A stretch of DNA of 64,000 bases from Ferrimonas marina. GTDB lineage: Bacteria > Pseudomonadota > Gammaproteobacteria > Enterobacterales > Shewanellaceae. The DNA is taken from NCBI RefSeq assembly GCF_900129905.1, contig NZ_FQXG01000008.1:12152-76151 (forward strand), written 5' to 3'. Both the position numbers and the translations under genes were made by a program. Under the pieces are notes generated by a model. It did not search any database. It was given only the letters and a program-made list of their open reading frames with translations, and was not told where the DNA came from. Below are positions 16,149-26,500 of this stretch, in pieces (the first letter of the stretch is position 1; every line of letters starts with the position of its first letter).

Positions 16149-18335
16149 ATGAATGTTTTCCTACTGGGATGGGTCGCAGTCCTGACGCTAAGTGTAGTTT
16201 GGCCCGTACTGCTCCCTCTGCCAGCCTTGCTGGCCATTATACCCGTGTCGATATTGCTGATCCGTTACCCATTTGTGGTAGGCGCCCTGTTGGGGCTGGC
16301 CTATGGGCAACTGCACAGTCACGCCTTGACCTCACCACAACGTGCACTGAATCCCGGTATTCATCAGCTGGTTGTGGTGGTCGACTCGGTGCCAGTCGGC
16401 GACGCACTATACCAGCGAACCCAATGGCGGGTCGAGACTGTGGCGGGTGAAAAGCTGCCCTTTTGGGCGGCAAACCGATTGGAGCTGGGCTGGTATAACG
16501 GCCCGCCGCTGGCGTTGGGGCAGCGCTACCGGATCGAAGCGAAACTGCGGGATCCCTGGGGCAGCGCCAACCAGGGCGGAGTTGACCGGCGCCGAAGCCT
16601 GTTGGCCCAGGGGGTGACCGCCCAGGGCTATATCCGCTCGGGTCAGCCGTTGGCCAGCCCCGGGCACTGGCGCCAATCGTTGATGCACCAGTTGGCTGGG
16701 CTCACCGCGTCGTTGCCTCGCGGGGATCTGATCCGTGCCCTGGTGCTGGCGGACCGGCGTGGCATCAGCGACGAGCGCTGGCAGCAGCTGCGCCAGGCCG
16801 GATTGCTGCACCTGATGGCCATTTCCGGTTTGCACCTGTCCATCGTGGCGGGTTTGGTGTTGTGGCTGGCCGGGCAGGGCGTTCGTCGACTCTGGCCTGA
16901 TCCCCGGGGGCGGGCCCGGCCGCTGGCCTGGATGCTGGCCGCGCTGGCGGTGGTGGGCTACGGCACCCTGGCGGGCTTTGCCCTGCCCACCCAGCGGGCC
17001 TGCCTGTCGGTGCTGCTGGGATTGCTGCTGCTTTGGCAGTGTCGCCAGGGGCAGCCCTGGGAGCTTTTGCTGCGAGTGGCGGCGGTGGTGTTGCTGGCAC
17101 AGCCCCTAGCGGCGATGAGTCCGGGATTCTGGCTCTCCTTTGGTGCGGTGGTACTGATCCTGCTCACCGCCTGGGCGATGCCCAAGGGCCGGCCCCGCTG
17201 GCAAAGCCTGCTGGCGATCCAGTGTGTGTTGAGCCTGGGGCTGGGGTTGGTGCAGCTGGCCTGGTTTGGTCATTACAGCCTGCACGGTGTGTGGGCTAAC
17301 CTGCTGCTGTTGCCTTATTTCAGTGTGTTGGTGCTGCCGGTGTGTTTGCTTACCGCTGCCGTGGCGTTATTTGGTGGCCCCAATCTACTATGGCTGGCGG
17401 ATGCCCTGATTAGCCCTCTGGACTGGGCCGCGCGGGGAGCGGCCCAGCTAGGCTGGGGCAGCGGTATCCTCCCTGCCGGGGTTTGGCCGCTGTTGCTTAT
17501 GGCGCTGTTGGCCTTGCTGTTGCTGTGCTGGCGCCCCTGGCGGGGTTGGCGATGGCAGGCACCACTGTTGCTGCTGCCGGGCCTGCTGGCATTCAGCACG
17601 ACACCGCCGGGCTGGCAGCTGGTGGTGATCGATGTGGGACAGGGGCTCTCTGTACTGGTGCAGCGAGGGCGCCATGGCTTGCTGTACGATACCGGGGCCA
17701 GTGGACCGGGCTTTAGCTACGCCCAGAGTGTGGTACTGCCGCTGTTGGCCGCCCGTGGGGTTGCGCAGTTGGATTACCTGGTGGTGAGTCACGGCGACAA
17801 TGACCACGCCGGCGGTGCCGGGGCTATCCGCGCAGCCTTTCCCAGGGCCCAGGTGGTGGGGCACGATGGCCAACCTTGTCAGCAGGGGCCAATGCAATGG
17901 CAGGGTTTGACCCTGCGTTGGACCCAGGCGCCGCTGGCGGGCAACGATGGTTCCTGCGTGCTGATGCTCAGCGATGGCCGCCATCGCGTGCTGTTGCCGG
18001 GGGATATCGAGGCAGGGGGTGAGCGTCACCTGCTGGCGCAGGGCTGGCCCGGGCCGGTGAGCCTGATGCTGGCGCCTCACCATGGCTCAGCCAGCTCCAG
18101 CAGCCTGGCCCTGGTGGAGCATTTTGCCCCCCATCATGTGGTGTTTGCCGCCGGTTGGCCCAACCGATGGGGCTTTCCCAGGGCGGAGGTGCAGCAGCGC
18201 TACCGTGCCCAAGGGGCGCAATTGTGGCACAGCGGCCAGATGGGACAGCTGGAGGGGGAGTTTGGCCCGGACGGCAGCCTGAGCCTCACCAGCTTTCGCC
18301 AGGACCGGGCGCCCTGGTGGTATAACCGGCAATAA
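16149..18335 (+). CDS. comEC: ComEC/Rec2-family DNA internalisation protein
   Basis: Inner-membrane channel for uptake of single-stranded DNA during natural transformation; in non-competent relatives (E. coli YcaI) the role is unclear. The product is 728 residues with the three expected parts: an N-terminal OB-like domain after two or three helices, the multi-spanning competence domain (LMAISGLHLSIVAGLVLWL near residue 220), and a C-terminal metallo-beta-lactamase-like domain with VSHGDNDHAGG and LMLAPHHGSASSSS. The metal-binding His/Asp residues are intact. The ATG at 16149 has AAGG very close to it, so the exact start is less certain than the gene. It precedes msbA as in E. coli. Confidence 0.93.
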   Translation: MNVFLLGWVAVLTLSVVWPVLLPLPALLAIIPVSILLIRYPFVVGALLGLAYGQLHSHALTSPQRALNPGIHQLVVVVDSVPVGDALYQRTQWRVETVAGEKLPFWAANRLELGWYNGPPLALGQRYRIEAKLRDPWGSANQGGVDRRRSLLAQGVTAQGYIRSGQPLASPGHWRQSLMHQLAGLTASLPRGDLIRALVLADRRGISDERWQQLRQAGLLHLMAISGLHLSIVAGLVLWLAGQGVRRLWPDPRGRARPLAWMLAALAVVGYGTLAGFALPTQRACLSVLLGLLLLWQCRQGQPWELLLRVAAVVLLAQPLAAMSPGFWLSFGAVVLILLTAWAMPKGRPRWQSLLAIQCVLSLGLGLVQLAWFGHYSLHGVWANLLLLPYFSVLVLPVCLLTAAVALFGGPNLLWLADALISPLDWAARGAAQLGWGSGILPAGVWPLLLMALLALLLLCWRPWRGWRWQAPLLLLPGLLAFSTTPPGWQLVVIDVGQGLSVLVQRGRHGLLYDTGASGPGFSYAQSVVLPLLAARGVAQLDYLVVSHGDNDHAGGAGAIRAAFPRAQVVGHDGQPCQQGPMQWQGLTLRWTQAPLAGNDGSCVLMLSDGRHRVLLPGDIEAGGERHLLAQGWPGPVSLMLAPHHGSASSSSLALVEHFAPHHVVFAAGWPNRWGFPRAEVQQRYRAQGAQLWHSGQMGQLEGEFGPDGSLSLTSFRQDRAPWWYNRQ

Positions 18336-18368
18336 GACGGTTACTGGTCTACAAATCAAGCTAAGACA

Positions 18369-18397
18369 TTGGTATCCCTCGAGCCGCGGAGTATGAT
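18369..18397 (+). promoter_or_regulatory. Sigma70-type promoter for msbA-lpxK-ycaR-kdsB
   Basis: TTGGTA (18369-18374), a 17-base spacer, and TATGAT (18392-18397), placed 32 bp before the msbA start codon. Both boxes and the spacing are close to consensus, and the position fits a short leader. Confidence 0.6.
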
Positions 18398-18428
18398 GGC
18401 CCCTTCGTAAAAACGCAGATTTCGGTAC

Positions 18429-20180
18429 ATGAGCGAAAAGAATTCCGGTCAGGTGTGGCCGACCTTCCAGCGGCTTTGGCCCTATGTTCGGCCCTACAAG
18501 CTGGCCTTCGTCGCCGCTGTCATTGCCATGGCGGTGTACGGCAGTGTTGATGCGGCGATGATCTACCTGGTCAAGCCCCTTATCGACAACGGCCTGGCCG
18601 AGGGCAACGCCTCGGCACTGCGCTGGGCACCCTTGATCATCATCGGCCTGTTTGTGGTTCGGGGGCTGGGCAACTTTGTCTCCACCTACTGCCTGGCCTG
18701 GGTCAGCCAACATGTGGTTCGCTCGATGCGTCAGGCGGTGTTTGAGAAGTACCTGCGTCTGCCGGTGAGCTACTTCGATACCCGCTCCAGCGGCGACCTG
18801 ATCTCCAAGGTGACTTACGACACCGAACAGGTCTCCCGTGCCTCCTCCAGTGCGCTGGTGTCTATGGTGCGCGACGGCTTCACCGTTATCGCGCTGCTGT
18901 TCATCATGTTCTGGGAGAGCTGGCAGCTGTCCACCATCTTCTTCCTGGTGGGGCCGGTGGTGGCCTGGGTGATTGCCCTGGTGAGCCGTCGCTTCCGCAA
19001 GGTGTCCAAGAACATTCAGGCGGCCATGGGCGGTGTCACCAGCGCCACCGAGCAGATGCTCAAGGGCCACAAGAACGTGCTGGCGTTCGGTGGCCAGACC
19101 CTGGAGGCAGAGCGCTTTGACAAGGTCAACAACCGCACCCGTCAGCAGAACATGAAGCTGGCCGCCGCCCAGGCGATCAGCCAGCCGGCGATCCAGATCC
19201 TTGGTGCCATGGCGCTGGCGGTGGTGCTGTTTGTTGCCAGCTTCGACAGCGTACTGAGCAACCTGACCCCGGGCTCCTTCGTGGTGATCATCGGTGCGAT
19301 GATGGGCCTGATGACCCCGGTGCGTCACCTGACCAAGGTCAACGCCGAGTTCCAGCGCGGCATCGCCGCCGCGCACAGCGTGTTCTCGGTGCTGGACGAG
19401 GTGGAAGCCGCTGACGAGGGCAAAAAGACCCTGAACCAGTGTCGCGGTGACGTCCACTTTGACCAGGTGGTGTTCACCTACCCCAACAGCGAAGAGCCGG
19501 TGCTCAAGGGCATTGAGCTGGCGGTGCCAGCGGGCAGAACCGTGGCCCTGGTGGGACGCTCGGGCTCGGGCAAAACCACCCTCTCCAGCCTGCTGCCGCG
19601 CTTCTATGAGCTGGATTCCGGCCGCATCACCGTGGATGGCCAGGACATCAAGGAGCTGAGCCTGTCCAGTCTGCGTTCGCAGATCGCCACCGTGTCTCAG
19701 CAGGTGGTGCTGTTCAACGACACCATCGCCAACAACATCGCCTACGCCTGCGACAGCTCGGTGACCCGGGCACAGATCGAAGCGGCGGCGGAAGCGGCCC
19801 ACGTGATGCCCTTCGTCAATGACCTGCCGGAAGGGCTGGATACCCTGGTGGGCGAGGACGGCGTGCTGCTGTCCGGTGGCCAGCGCCAGCGTATCGCTAT
19901 CGCCCGGGCAATTCTGCGTGACGCGCCGATCCTGATCCTGGATGAGGCCACCTCCGCACTGGATACCGAATCAGAGCGGGCGATCCAGTCCGCCCTGGAC
20001 AGACTGCAGCAGGGTCGTACCTCCCTGGTGATTGCCCATCGCTTGTCCACCATCGAGTCGGCGGATGAGATCGTGGTGATGGACAAAGGCGCCATTGTCG
20101 AGCGGGGAGACCATAAGACCCTGCTGGCGGCCGGTGGCGCTTACGCCCAGTTGCACCAGATGCAGTTCGGGGAGAACTGA
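18429..20180 (+). CDS. msbA: Lipid A export ATP-binding/permease MsbA
   Basis: Homodimeric inner-membrane ABC transporter that flips lipid A-core across the inner membrane. The product is 583 residues, as usual. Six membrane helices (about 25-320) precede the nucleotide-binding domain with Walker A GRSGSGKTT, signature LSGGQRQR, Walker B ILILDEATSALD, and switch VIAHRLST. The last bases overlap the lpxK start (TGATG), so translation is coupled. Its neighbours are the conserved comEC, lpxK, ycaR and kdsB, all in lipopolysaccharide biogenesis except comEC. Confidence 0.97.
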   Translation: MSEKNSGQVWPTFQRLWPYVRPYKLAFVAAVIAMAVYGSVDAAMIYLVKPLIDNGLAEGNASALRWAPLIIIGLFVVRGLGNFVSTYCLAWVSQHVVRSMRQAVFEKYLRLPVSYFDTRSSGDLISKVTYDTEQVSRASSSALVSMVRDGFTVIALLFIMFWESWQLSTIFFLVGPVVAWVIALVSRRFRKVSKNIQAAMGGVTSATEQMLKGHKNVLAFGGQTLEAERFDKVNNRTRQQNMKLAAAQAISQPAIQILGAMALAVVLFVASFDSVLSNLTPGSFVVIIGAMMGLMTPVRHLTKVNAEFQRGIAAAHSVFSVLDEVEAADEGKKTLNQCRGDVHFDQVVFTYPNSEEPVLKGIELAVPAGRTVALVGRSGSGKTTLSSLLPRFYELDSGRITVDGQDIKELSLSSLRSQIATVSQQVVLFNDTIANNIAYACDSSVTRAQIEAAAEAAHVMPFVNDLPEGLDTLVGEDGVLLSGGQRQRIAIARAILRDAPILILDEATSALDTESERAIQSALDRLQQGRTSLVIAHRLSTIESADEIVVMDKGAIVERGDHKTLLAAGGAYAQLHQMQFGEN

Positions 20181-21160
20181 TGCAGGCGTGGCTGGAGCGG
20201 GCCTGGCAGCAGGGTCACCCCCTGCTGTGGCTGCTGGCACCTTTGACCGCACTGTTTGTTCTTATCTCTACACTGCGCCGCTGGGCTTACCGACGCGGCT
20301 GGCTGGAGCAACCGGAGCTGTCGGTGCCCCTGGTGGTGGTGGGGAACATCAGCGTTGGTGGCAATGGCAAGACCCCGACGGTGATCTATCTGGTAGAGCT
20401 GCTTAAGCGCCAGGGCCTGCGTCCCGGCATTATCAGCCGCGGCTACGGTGGCAAGGCGGAGCACTATCCCCTTCGGGTCGACAGCCAAACCCCGGCGGAG
20501 CTTTGCGGCGATGAACCGGCCCTGATGGCCCGCCGTACCGGGGTGCCGTTGGCGGTGGGGCCAGACCGTGTCGCCGCGGCCCAGTTGCTGCAGAACGAGG
20601 TGGACATCCTGATCAGTGATGATGGCATGCAGCACTATCGACTGGCCCGGCAACTGGAGCTGGCGGTGGTGGATGGCGCTCGCCGTTTCGGTAACGGCTG
20701 GCGCTTGCCGATGGGGCCGCTGCGTGAACCGATTGCCCGGCTGTCCCAGTGTGACTGGGTGGTGTGCAACGGTGGCCAGCCCCAACGTGGTGAGTTTCTG
20801 ATGACCCTGGAGCCGGCCCAATGGCGCCGGGTCCAGGACGATCTGGCCGCCAGCCCGGAAGGTGACTGGGTAGCCATGGCTGGCATCGGCCATCCGCCGC
20901 GTTTTTTTGCCACCCTGGCTGAGCTTGGCACGACGCCGGTGGCCTGCCACAGCTTTGCCGATCACCAGGCTTACCAACGGGCCGAACTGGCGGCCCTGAC
21001 CCAGCCGGGCCAAAGCCTGGTGATGACGGAAAAAGATGCGGTCAAGTGCCGCGACTTTGCCCAGGCTAACTGGTATTACCTACCGGTAACTGCTAGTTTG
21101 GGCGCAGATTTTGATAGCCAATTTATGCTCAAAGTGAAGGAAGTGCTCGATGGCGTTTGA
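20180..21160 (+). CDS. lpxK: Tetraacyldisaccharide 4'-kinase LpxK
   Basis: Phosphorylates the 4'-position of the lipid A precursor at the inner membrane, giving lipid IV-A. The product is 326 residues with a short N-terminal hydrophobic anchor (about 12-30, [16 protein letters not shown]). Its P-loop-type motif is [13 protein letters not shown], and the conserved [18 protein letters not shown] block and DDGMQHYRL follow. All are expected in LpxK. It starts one base inside the msbA stop and overlaps ycaR by 11 bp. Confidence 0.96.
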   Translation: MQAWLERAWQQGHPLLWLLAPLTALFVLISTLRRWAYRRGWLEQPELSVPLVVVGNISVGGNGKTPTVIYLVELLKRQGLRPGIISRGYGGKAEHYPLRVDSQTPAELCGDEPALMARRTGVPLAVGPDRVAAAQLLQNEVDILISDDGMQHYRLARQLELAVVDGARRFGNGWRLPMGPLREPIARLSQCDWVVCNGGQPQRGEFLMTLEPAQWRRVQDDLAASPEGDWVAMAGIGHPPRFFATLAELGTTPVACHSFADHQAYQRAELAALTQPGQSLVMTEKDAVKCRDFAQANWYYLPVTASLGADFDSQFMLKVKEVLDGV

Positions 21161-21332
21161 TAACAAGTTGCTGGAGATCATCGCTTGCCCGGTGTGTAAG
21201 GGGAAGCTGGAATACGATCGCGAAGGTCAGCGATTGATCTGCAAGGCGGACCGCCTGGTGTACCCCATTACTGAGGGGATCCCGGTGCTGCTGGAAGACC
21301 GGGCAACGCCGCTGGAGAGCGACGAGCAATGA
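21150..21332 (+). CDS. ycaR: YcaR, Trm112-family zinc-ribbon-like protein
   Basis: The 60-residue protein has the Trm112 fold signature [17 protein letters not shown] with CxxC, then [23 protein letters not shown]. In E. coli the gene lies in the same lpxK-ycaR-kdsB order. Trm112 proteins stabilise methyltransferases in other organisms; the role of the bacterial YcaR copy beside kdsB is unknown. Only three Cys are present, as in E. coli YcaR. It overlaps lpxK by 11 bp and kdsB by 4 bp. Confidence 0.95.
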   Translation: MAFDNKLLEIIACPVCKGKLEYDREGQRLICKADRLVYPITEGIPVLLEDRATPLESDEQ

Positions 21333-22075
21333 GTTTTGTGGTGGTGATCCCCGCCCGATATGGCTCCACCCGTTTGCCGGGCAAGCCGTTGGCGGAGATC
21401 GCCGGTAAGCCGATGATCCAGCACGTCGCCGAGCGGGCCCAGGCCTCCGGCGCGGATCGGGTGGTGGTCGCCACCGATGACGCCCGGGTGGCCGAAGCAC
21501 TCGAGGGCGTGGTCGAGGTGGTGATGACCTCAGCGGATCATCAAAGCGGCACCGAGCGCCTGGCCGAGGTGGTTAGCCTGCTGGGGCTGTCCGACGACAC
21601 CCTGGTGGTGAACGTGCAGGGCGATGAGCCGCTGATCCCCGAGGCCAACATCCGCCAGGTGGCGGACAACCTGGCCAAGGGCCCGGCCCAGATGGCGACC
21701 CTTGGGGTGGCGATCGAGGATGCCGAGGAGATGCACAACCCCAACGCGGTGAAGGTCGTGTGTGACCGCCACGGTCATGCTCTCTACTTCTCCCGTGCAC
21801 CCATTCCCTATGACCGTGACCAGTTTGCCCAAACCCAGGGGGTTAGCCCTGGCGCCTGGCGCCATGTCGGTATCTATGGTTATCGTGCTGGCTTCATCCG
21901 CCGCTATGTGGCGTGGCCGGTCAGTCCACTGGAGACCATTGAGTCGCTGGAGCAGCTGCGGGTGCTCTACCAGGGGGAGAAGATCCATGTAGCGCTGGCG
22001 GAGCAAACCCCGCCGGCCGGGGTGGATACCCCGGAGGATCTTGAGCGGGTTCGCCGCGTGCTGGCCCAGGGCTGA
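21329..22075 (+). CDS. kdsB: 3-deoxy-manno-octulosonate cytidylyltransferase (CMP-KDO synthetase)
   Basis: Activates KDO with CTP to CMP-KDO for lipopolysaccharide inner core synthesis. The 248-residue product carries [17 protein letters not shown], the nucleotide-binding start, then [15 protein letters not shown] and [11 protein letters not shown] near the end, all diagnostic. It is the last gene of the msbA operon, followed by a strong terminator 15 bp after its stop. Confidence 0.97.
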   Translation: MSFVVVIPARYGSTRLPGKPLAEIAGKPMIQHVAERAQASGADRVVVATDDARVAEALEGVVEVVMTSADHQSGTERLAEVVSLLGLSDDTLVVNVQGDEPLIPEANIRQVADNLAKGPAQMATLGVAIEDAEEMHNPNAVKVVCDRHGHALYFSRAPIPYDRDQFAQTQGVSPGAWRHVGIYGYRAGFIRRYVAWPVSPLETIESLEQLRVLYQGEKIHVALAEQTPPAGVDTPEDLERVRRVLAQG

Positions 22076-22090
22076 TAGGCCGAAACAACA

Positions 22091-22120
22091 AACGCCGTGT
22101 CGATGACACGGCGTTTTTTT
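22091..22120 (+). terminator. Intrinsic terminator after kdsB
   Basis: Stem AACGCCGTGTC/GACACGGCGTT with a three-base loop and seven T. It also separates kdsB from the converging minus-strand membrane-protein gene. Confidence 0.93.
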
Positions 22121-22136
22121 GTGGCGTTGTTCAGTG

Positions 22137-22523
22137 CTACTGATACTGCGGCCAGAGCTCCTTCTGGGTGCCCTCCACCAGGCGGGATAACTCTTCGTAC
22201 GGGGCAACGCCGTCGAGCAGGAAGTGGGTGACCAGGGCCTGCATCACCAGCAGCAGCACACAGACCAGGATCGCCTTCCAGATGGGGCAGTCCAGCATCA
22301 GGCTAAACGCGATGCCCCCGCCCAATATGGCTGCGCTCCAGGCCATGGTGTCCGTTTCGATAAAGCGCAGGGCCAGATCCTGCAGTGCCAGCGCCGCGGC
22401 GATGCCCAGTATCGCTGCCCACAGAGCCGGGTTGCCGATCCGAAGCACCCGAACCCCCAGGTAGACCGGCGCCAGGCTCAACAGCAGTGCAACGGCTAAG
22501 AAGACGGTCAACTGCATCAACAT
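22137..22523 (-). CDS. Hypothetical inner-membrane protein, 128 residues
   Basis: The protein has about four predicted membrane helices: 4-24 (LTVFLAVALLLSLAPVYL), 32-48, 60-80 and 82-100. It then has a short soluble tail, DGVAPYEELSRLVEGTQKELWPQYQ. No family is recognised. It lies 3 bp after the stop of the secreted metallo-beta-lactamase-fold gene on the same strand, so the two probably form one transcript. Confidence 0.65.
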   Translation of the reverse strand: MLMQLTVFLAVALLLSLAPVYLGVRVLRIGNPALWAAILGIAAALALQDLALRFIETDTMAWSAAILGGGIAFSLMLDCPIWKAILVCVLLLVMQALVTHFLLDGVAPYEELSRLVEGTQKELWPQYQ

Positions 22524-22526
22524 GGC

Positions 22527-23387
22527 TTAGTGCTCCTGCATCTCGTTCCAGAGGGTTTCCAGCCAGCGCTCCTTGGTGATAAAGCCCCACTCCCAGCCAG
22601 CCAGGGTTTCCGGCAGTTGACGCTTGCGCCACTGCTCCAGGGTTTCGCCGCGGTGGGACTCGGCCCACTCCAGGGATTGCCCCAACATCAGGGCAAAGCG
22701 GGCCAGATCCTGTTTGTCGGCCATGTCACCATGGCCCGGGATGATCTGGGTCTGCTCGTTAACCAGGGTCAGAGCTTCTTCCACCCGATGCAGGTACTCG
22801 CGCACGCTGCCGCCATGATTGAGGTCGACGAAGGGGAAGCGATCTTTGAAGAACAGATCCCCCATGTGCAACACGTTAGCCTGCTCGAAGTAGACCATGG
22901 CATCGCCGTCGGTATGGCCGATGCCACCATGAAACACCTTGATGGTGTCGCCGTTGAAGTGAAACTGGATCCCTTTATCGAAGGTCACCATGGGCCAGGC
23001 GGCGGCCGCCACCTCGTTGCTCTGCATGTTCATACGCACGTTGTCATGGGCAAAGACGGTGCCGTCCTGGGCGAAGTGGATGTTGCCGCCGGTGTGATCG
23101 CCATGGTGATGGGTATTGATGATAAAGCGGGGCTTGCCCTGGCTTGGCGGGTGCAGTTCCGCCAGTTTTGCGCTGATCCGCTCTGCCAGCGGGGCATACT
23201 GGTCATCGATGATCAGCAGGCCATCGTCGCCGGCACTGACGCCGATGTTGCCACCCTGGCCGGTGAGCATGCTGATCCCCGGCGCCAGGGTCTGGCTCTC
23301 TATCTTGGTGTCGGCAAAGCGATCCTCGTCCGCCCAGGCCTGGGCGGAGATCAAGACGATGGCGCATAAGATCGGCAGCAGTTTCAT
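22527..23387 (-). CDS. Secreted metallo-beta-lactamase-fold hydrolase
   Basis: The 286-residue protein starts with a signal peptide (MKLLPILCAIVLISAQAWA, cleavage before DEDRF). The zinc-binding motif THHHGDHTGG and later GIGHTDGDAMV and PGHGDMAD supply the expected metal ligands. The overall arrangement resembles the periplasmic MBL proteins of the quinoprotein-relay/SoxH type rather than true beta-lactamases, so the substrate is unknown. I chose the ATG at 23387, which gives a proper signal peptide; the open frame reaches 23423. It is followed after 3 bp by a small membrane protein. Confidence 0.82.
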   Translation of the reverse strand: MKLLPILCAIVLISAQAWADEDRFADTKIESQTLAPGISMLTGQGGNIGVSAGDDGLLIIDDQYAPLAERISAKLAELHPPSQGKPRFIINTHHHGDHTGGNIHFAQDGTVFAHDNVRMNMQSNEVAAAAWPMVTFDKGIQFHFNGDTIKVFHGGIGHTDGDAMVYFEQANVLHMGDLFFKDRFPFVDLNHGGSVREYLHRVEEALTLVNEQTQIIPGHGDMADKQDLARFALMLGQSLEWAESHRGETLEQWRKRQLPETLAGWEWGFITKERWLETLWNEMQEH

Positions 23388-23491
23388 CAGAGTTCTCGTA
23401 AAAACAGTGTGATGTAACCACAATGTTAAACCTAAATGGCGCGTGTGGCACCGTTAAGTTCGTTTTTTGACCGACTTTGGTTCGGCCCAGC

Positions 23492-23514
23492 CGGGCAGCG
23501 AGGGACGCTGCCCG
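23492..23514. other. GC-rich hairpin downstream of the RND pump genes
   Basis: Stem CGGGCAGCG/CGCTGCCCG with a five-base loop, directly after the stop of the second RND gene on the minus strand. There is no T-tract in that direction, so it may stabilise the 3' end rather than terminate. Confidence 0.4.
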
Positions 23515-23521
23515 CCGGGTT

Positions 23522-26500
23522 TTAGCGCAGCATGGGGAGCCAGCGATCCACTCGGGCCACCACCCGGCCCACGCCAATGGCCACCTGGTGGCGCAGCTTG
23601 CACAGCATCAGGTAGAGGTAGGGCACCAGGAACAGGCTGGTGAGGGTGGAGAAGGCCAGGCCACCGATGATGGCGATGGCCATCGGGGTGTAGCTGGGGC
23701 CACCACCGGCGATGCGGGTCTCCCACACGGCCAGGGGCAGCAGGCCCAGGATGGTGGTGGCGACGGTCATCAACACCGGCCTCAGCCGGCTGATGGCGGC
23801 GTCGATGATCGCCTGCTTGAGGCGGTCCAGATCCGCCTCCCGCTGGTTGATCTGGTCCACCAGCACGATGCCGTTGTTCACTACGATCCCCATCAATACC
23901 AGGATCCCGATCATCCCCATCACCGTCATTGAGGCACCGGTGAGCAGGAAGGTCCAGAACACTCCGGTAATGGAGAACAGGATGGAGCTGATCACCGCGG
24001 TGGGCAGCAACAGCGACTCGAACAGGGCGGCCATGACGATGTAGATCATGGCGATGGCCAGCAGCATGTTGGTGACCATCAGTTGCTGGCTCTCATCCTG
24101 GTACTGGAAGCCACCGCCAAAGCTGTAGCTGTAGCCCTCCGGCAGACGCAGGGTGTCCATCAGCTCGGTGATCTCCTTCTTCAGGTCGTTGTAATCGCGA
24201 CCCTCCAGGTTGGCGCCGATGGCCAGCGCGGTTTGGCGCCCCTCGTGACGGATCTCCTCCAGGCGAGGCTGTTCGGTCAGGGTCGCCACCTGGCCTAAGG
24301 TGATCACCCGGCCCTCCACCTTACCCAGCGGCAGTTCCCGCATCTGGGCTAAAGATTGGCGCCACTGGGGCTGCCACTGCAGCTTAATCTGGATCTCACC
24401 GGAGGGATCATGACGGAAGGAGCGTAGGTTCTGGCCACGCAGGGCAGTGGCGACCACCTCGGCACTTTGCTGCAGATCCAGCCCCAACCGGGCCAGCTTG
24501 AGTCGGTCAAACTGGACGATCAGCTCCTGCTCCCCGCCTTTGACGTCGGAGCGCACCTGGCTTAGCCCCTCCATTCGGGCCAGCATCGGCACCAACTGCT
24601 CCGCCAGCGCCATCAGCACCTCGGTGGAGCGGCCCCGCAGGTAGAGCCGCATGCCGCGGTCGTCGTCGCCGTTCCAGCCGAATACCGGCCGGGCGTGGGT
24701 GTACTTGGGAAAGCCTTCGCTGATCTTCTCCATCAGCGCCTTCTTCGGCATCGGCAGATCCTCCAACAGCAGCAGGGTGGTTTGCAGCTCGTTGGGGGCG
24801 TAGTAGCTGTAGACCGACTCGATGCCAAACGCCTCCTGATTGGCGTAGAGGTAGGCCTCCATCCGGTCGATCATCGCCTCGCTGGTGGCCAGGCTGTGGC
24901 GCCCCTCCAGCTGGTAGTTGACGTAGAGGCGACGGGGATCGCCCTCATCGTCGTCGGCGTTCTTCACCTGGGACATGGGTAGGGCGGTGCTGGCCAGCAC
25001 CACCAAGGCGATGGCGCCGGTGGCCTTGGGATGGTTGAGCACCCAGGACAGCAGCCGGCGATAGCGCGGTGCGTCGAAGCGACGGGCCTGCTGGCCGAAG
25101 TGGCCGAAGCGATACAGCAGCAACGGCAGCAGGGTGCGGGAGATCAGCAGGCTGCAGAACAGGGCGATGCAGATGCTGATGGCCACGTGCTCGAGAAACA
25201 CGGTGAGCTGTACCTTGACGCCAAAGATGTTGGGCAGGAACACGATGGCGGTGGTGAGGGTACCGGCCATCACCGCCAGGGCGACCTTATCCACCCCTAA
25301 GATGACCGCCTGGCGCCGGTTTGGTGCCTGCTGGTGCAGCACGCTTTCGCTGATCACCACCGAGTTGTCGATCAGCATCCCCACCGCCAGCAACAGCCCC
25401 ATCATCGACAACACATTGAGGGTGTAGCCCAGCAGGTACATCAGCCCCAGGGTGATGATCACCGACAGCGGCACCGCCACCACGATCAGCGCGGTGGTCA
25501 GTGGGTTGCGGATAAACAGGAACAGTACGGCAAAGCTGAGCAGGGCGCCGACGCCGCCGGCGGTGGCCAGATCCTGCAGCGACATCTTCACCCCGGCAGC
25601 CTGGTCGTCCATGATGAACAGCTCAATCCCCTCGAACTGCGGGTTGTCCTTCACCTGGTCAATGACCGCGTGGATCCGGTCCGCCACCTCCACCAGATTG
25701 GCACCGGACTCTTTGAACAGATCCAGCCCCACCGCGTAGGTGCGATCCAAATGACGACCCTCCACCATCTCCGGCTGTCGATAGGCAATGTCCGCCACGT
25801 CACCCAGACGGATACCGGGACGCACGGTCAGCCGCTGGATCGACTCGATATCCCGGTATTCACCCTTCTGGGAGACCTGCCAGACCTGGTTGGCGGAACG
25901 GATCTGGCCGGCGCTGTTGACGAAGTTCTGCGCCATCAGCTGCTCGGCCAGTTGCTGATGGTCCAGCCCCAGTGCGGTCAGCCGTTCCGGGATCAGCCGG
26001 ATCTGGATCTCCTGGGGTTGGACCCCGTACAGCGCCACCCGAGATACTCCAGGCAGACGCTCCAGTGGCCGCTTCAGCTGCTTATCCAGCAGGTCCCAGG
26101 CGGCAGAGAGGTCACGGGTGGAGGAGAGGCGGATGTTGAGCACCGGCATGTCCTCGGTGGAGAACTGCCAGATCAGCACCCGTTCGACGTCGGCGGGCAG
26201 GCGGTGGCGCACCGCATCGACCCGTTCACGCACCTCCACCACCTTGTTGCCGATCGCCTCATCCCAGTTGAAGTCCATCCGTACCCAGGACTCGGTTTGG
26301 CTGGAGCCGGAGCGCATTCGCTTAACCCCGCTGAGGGTCGCCAGCGACTCCTCCAGTACGTTGGTGATCTCCCGCTCCACCTCCGCCGGAGAGCCCCCTT
26401 CGTAGGGCACCTGTACGGTGATCTGGGGGATCTCCAATCCCGGCCACATCTCCAGCGGCAGCAGTCGGGCCGCCACCAGCCCCAGCAGCGTCAGCGCCAG

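Noticed and set aside
18087-19802. 571-codon minus-strand open frame across comEC and msbA
   Set aside because: It is opposite two certain genes, and its His/Gly/Gln-rich composition is that of an antisense shadow.
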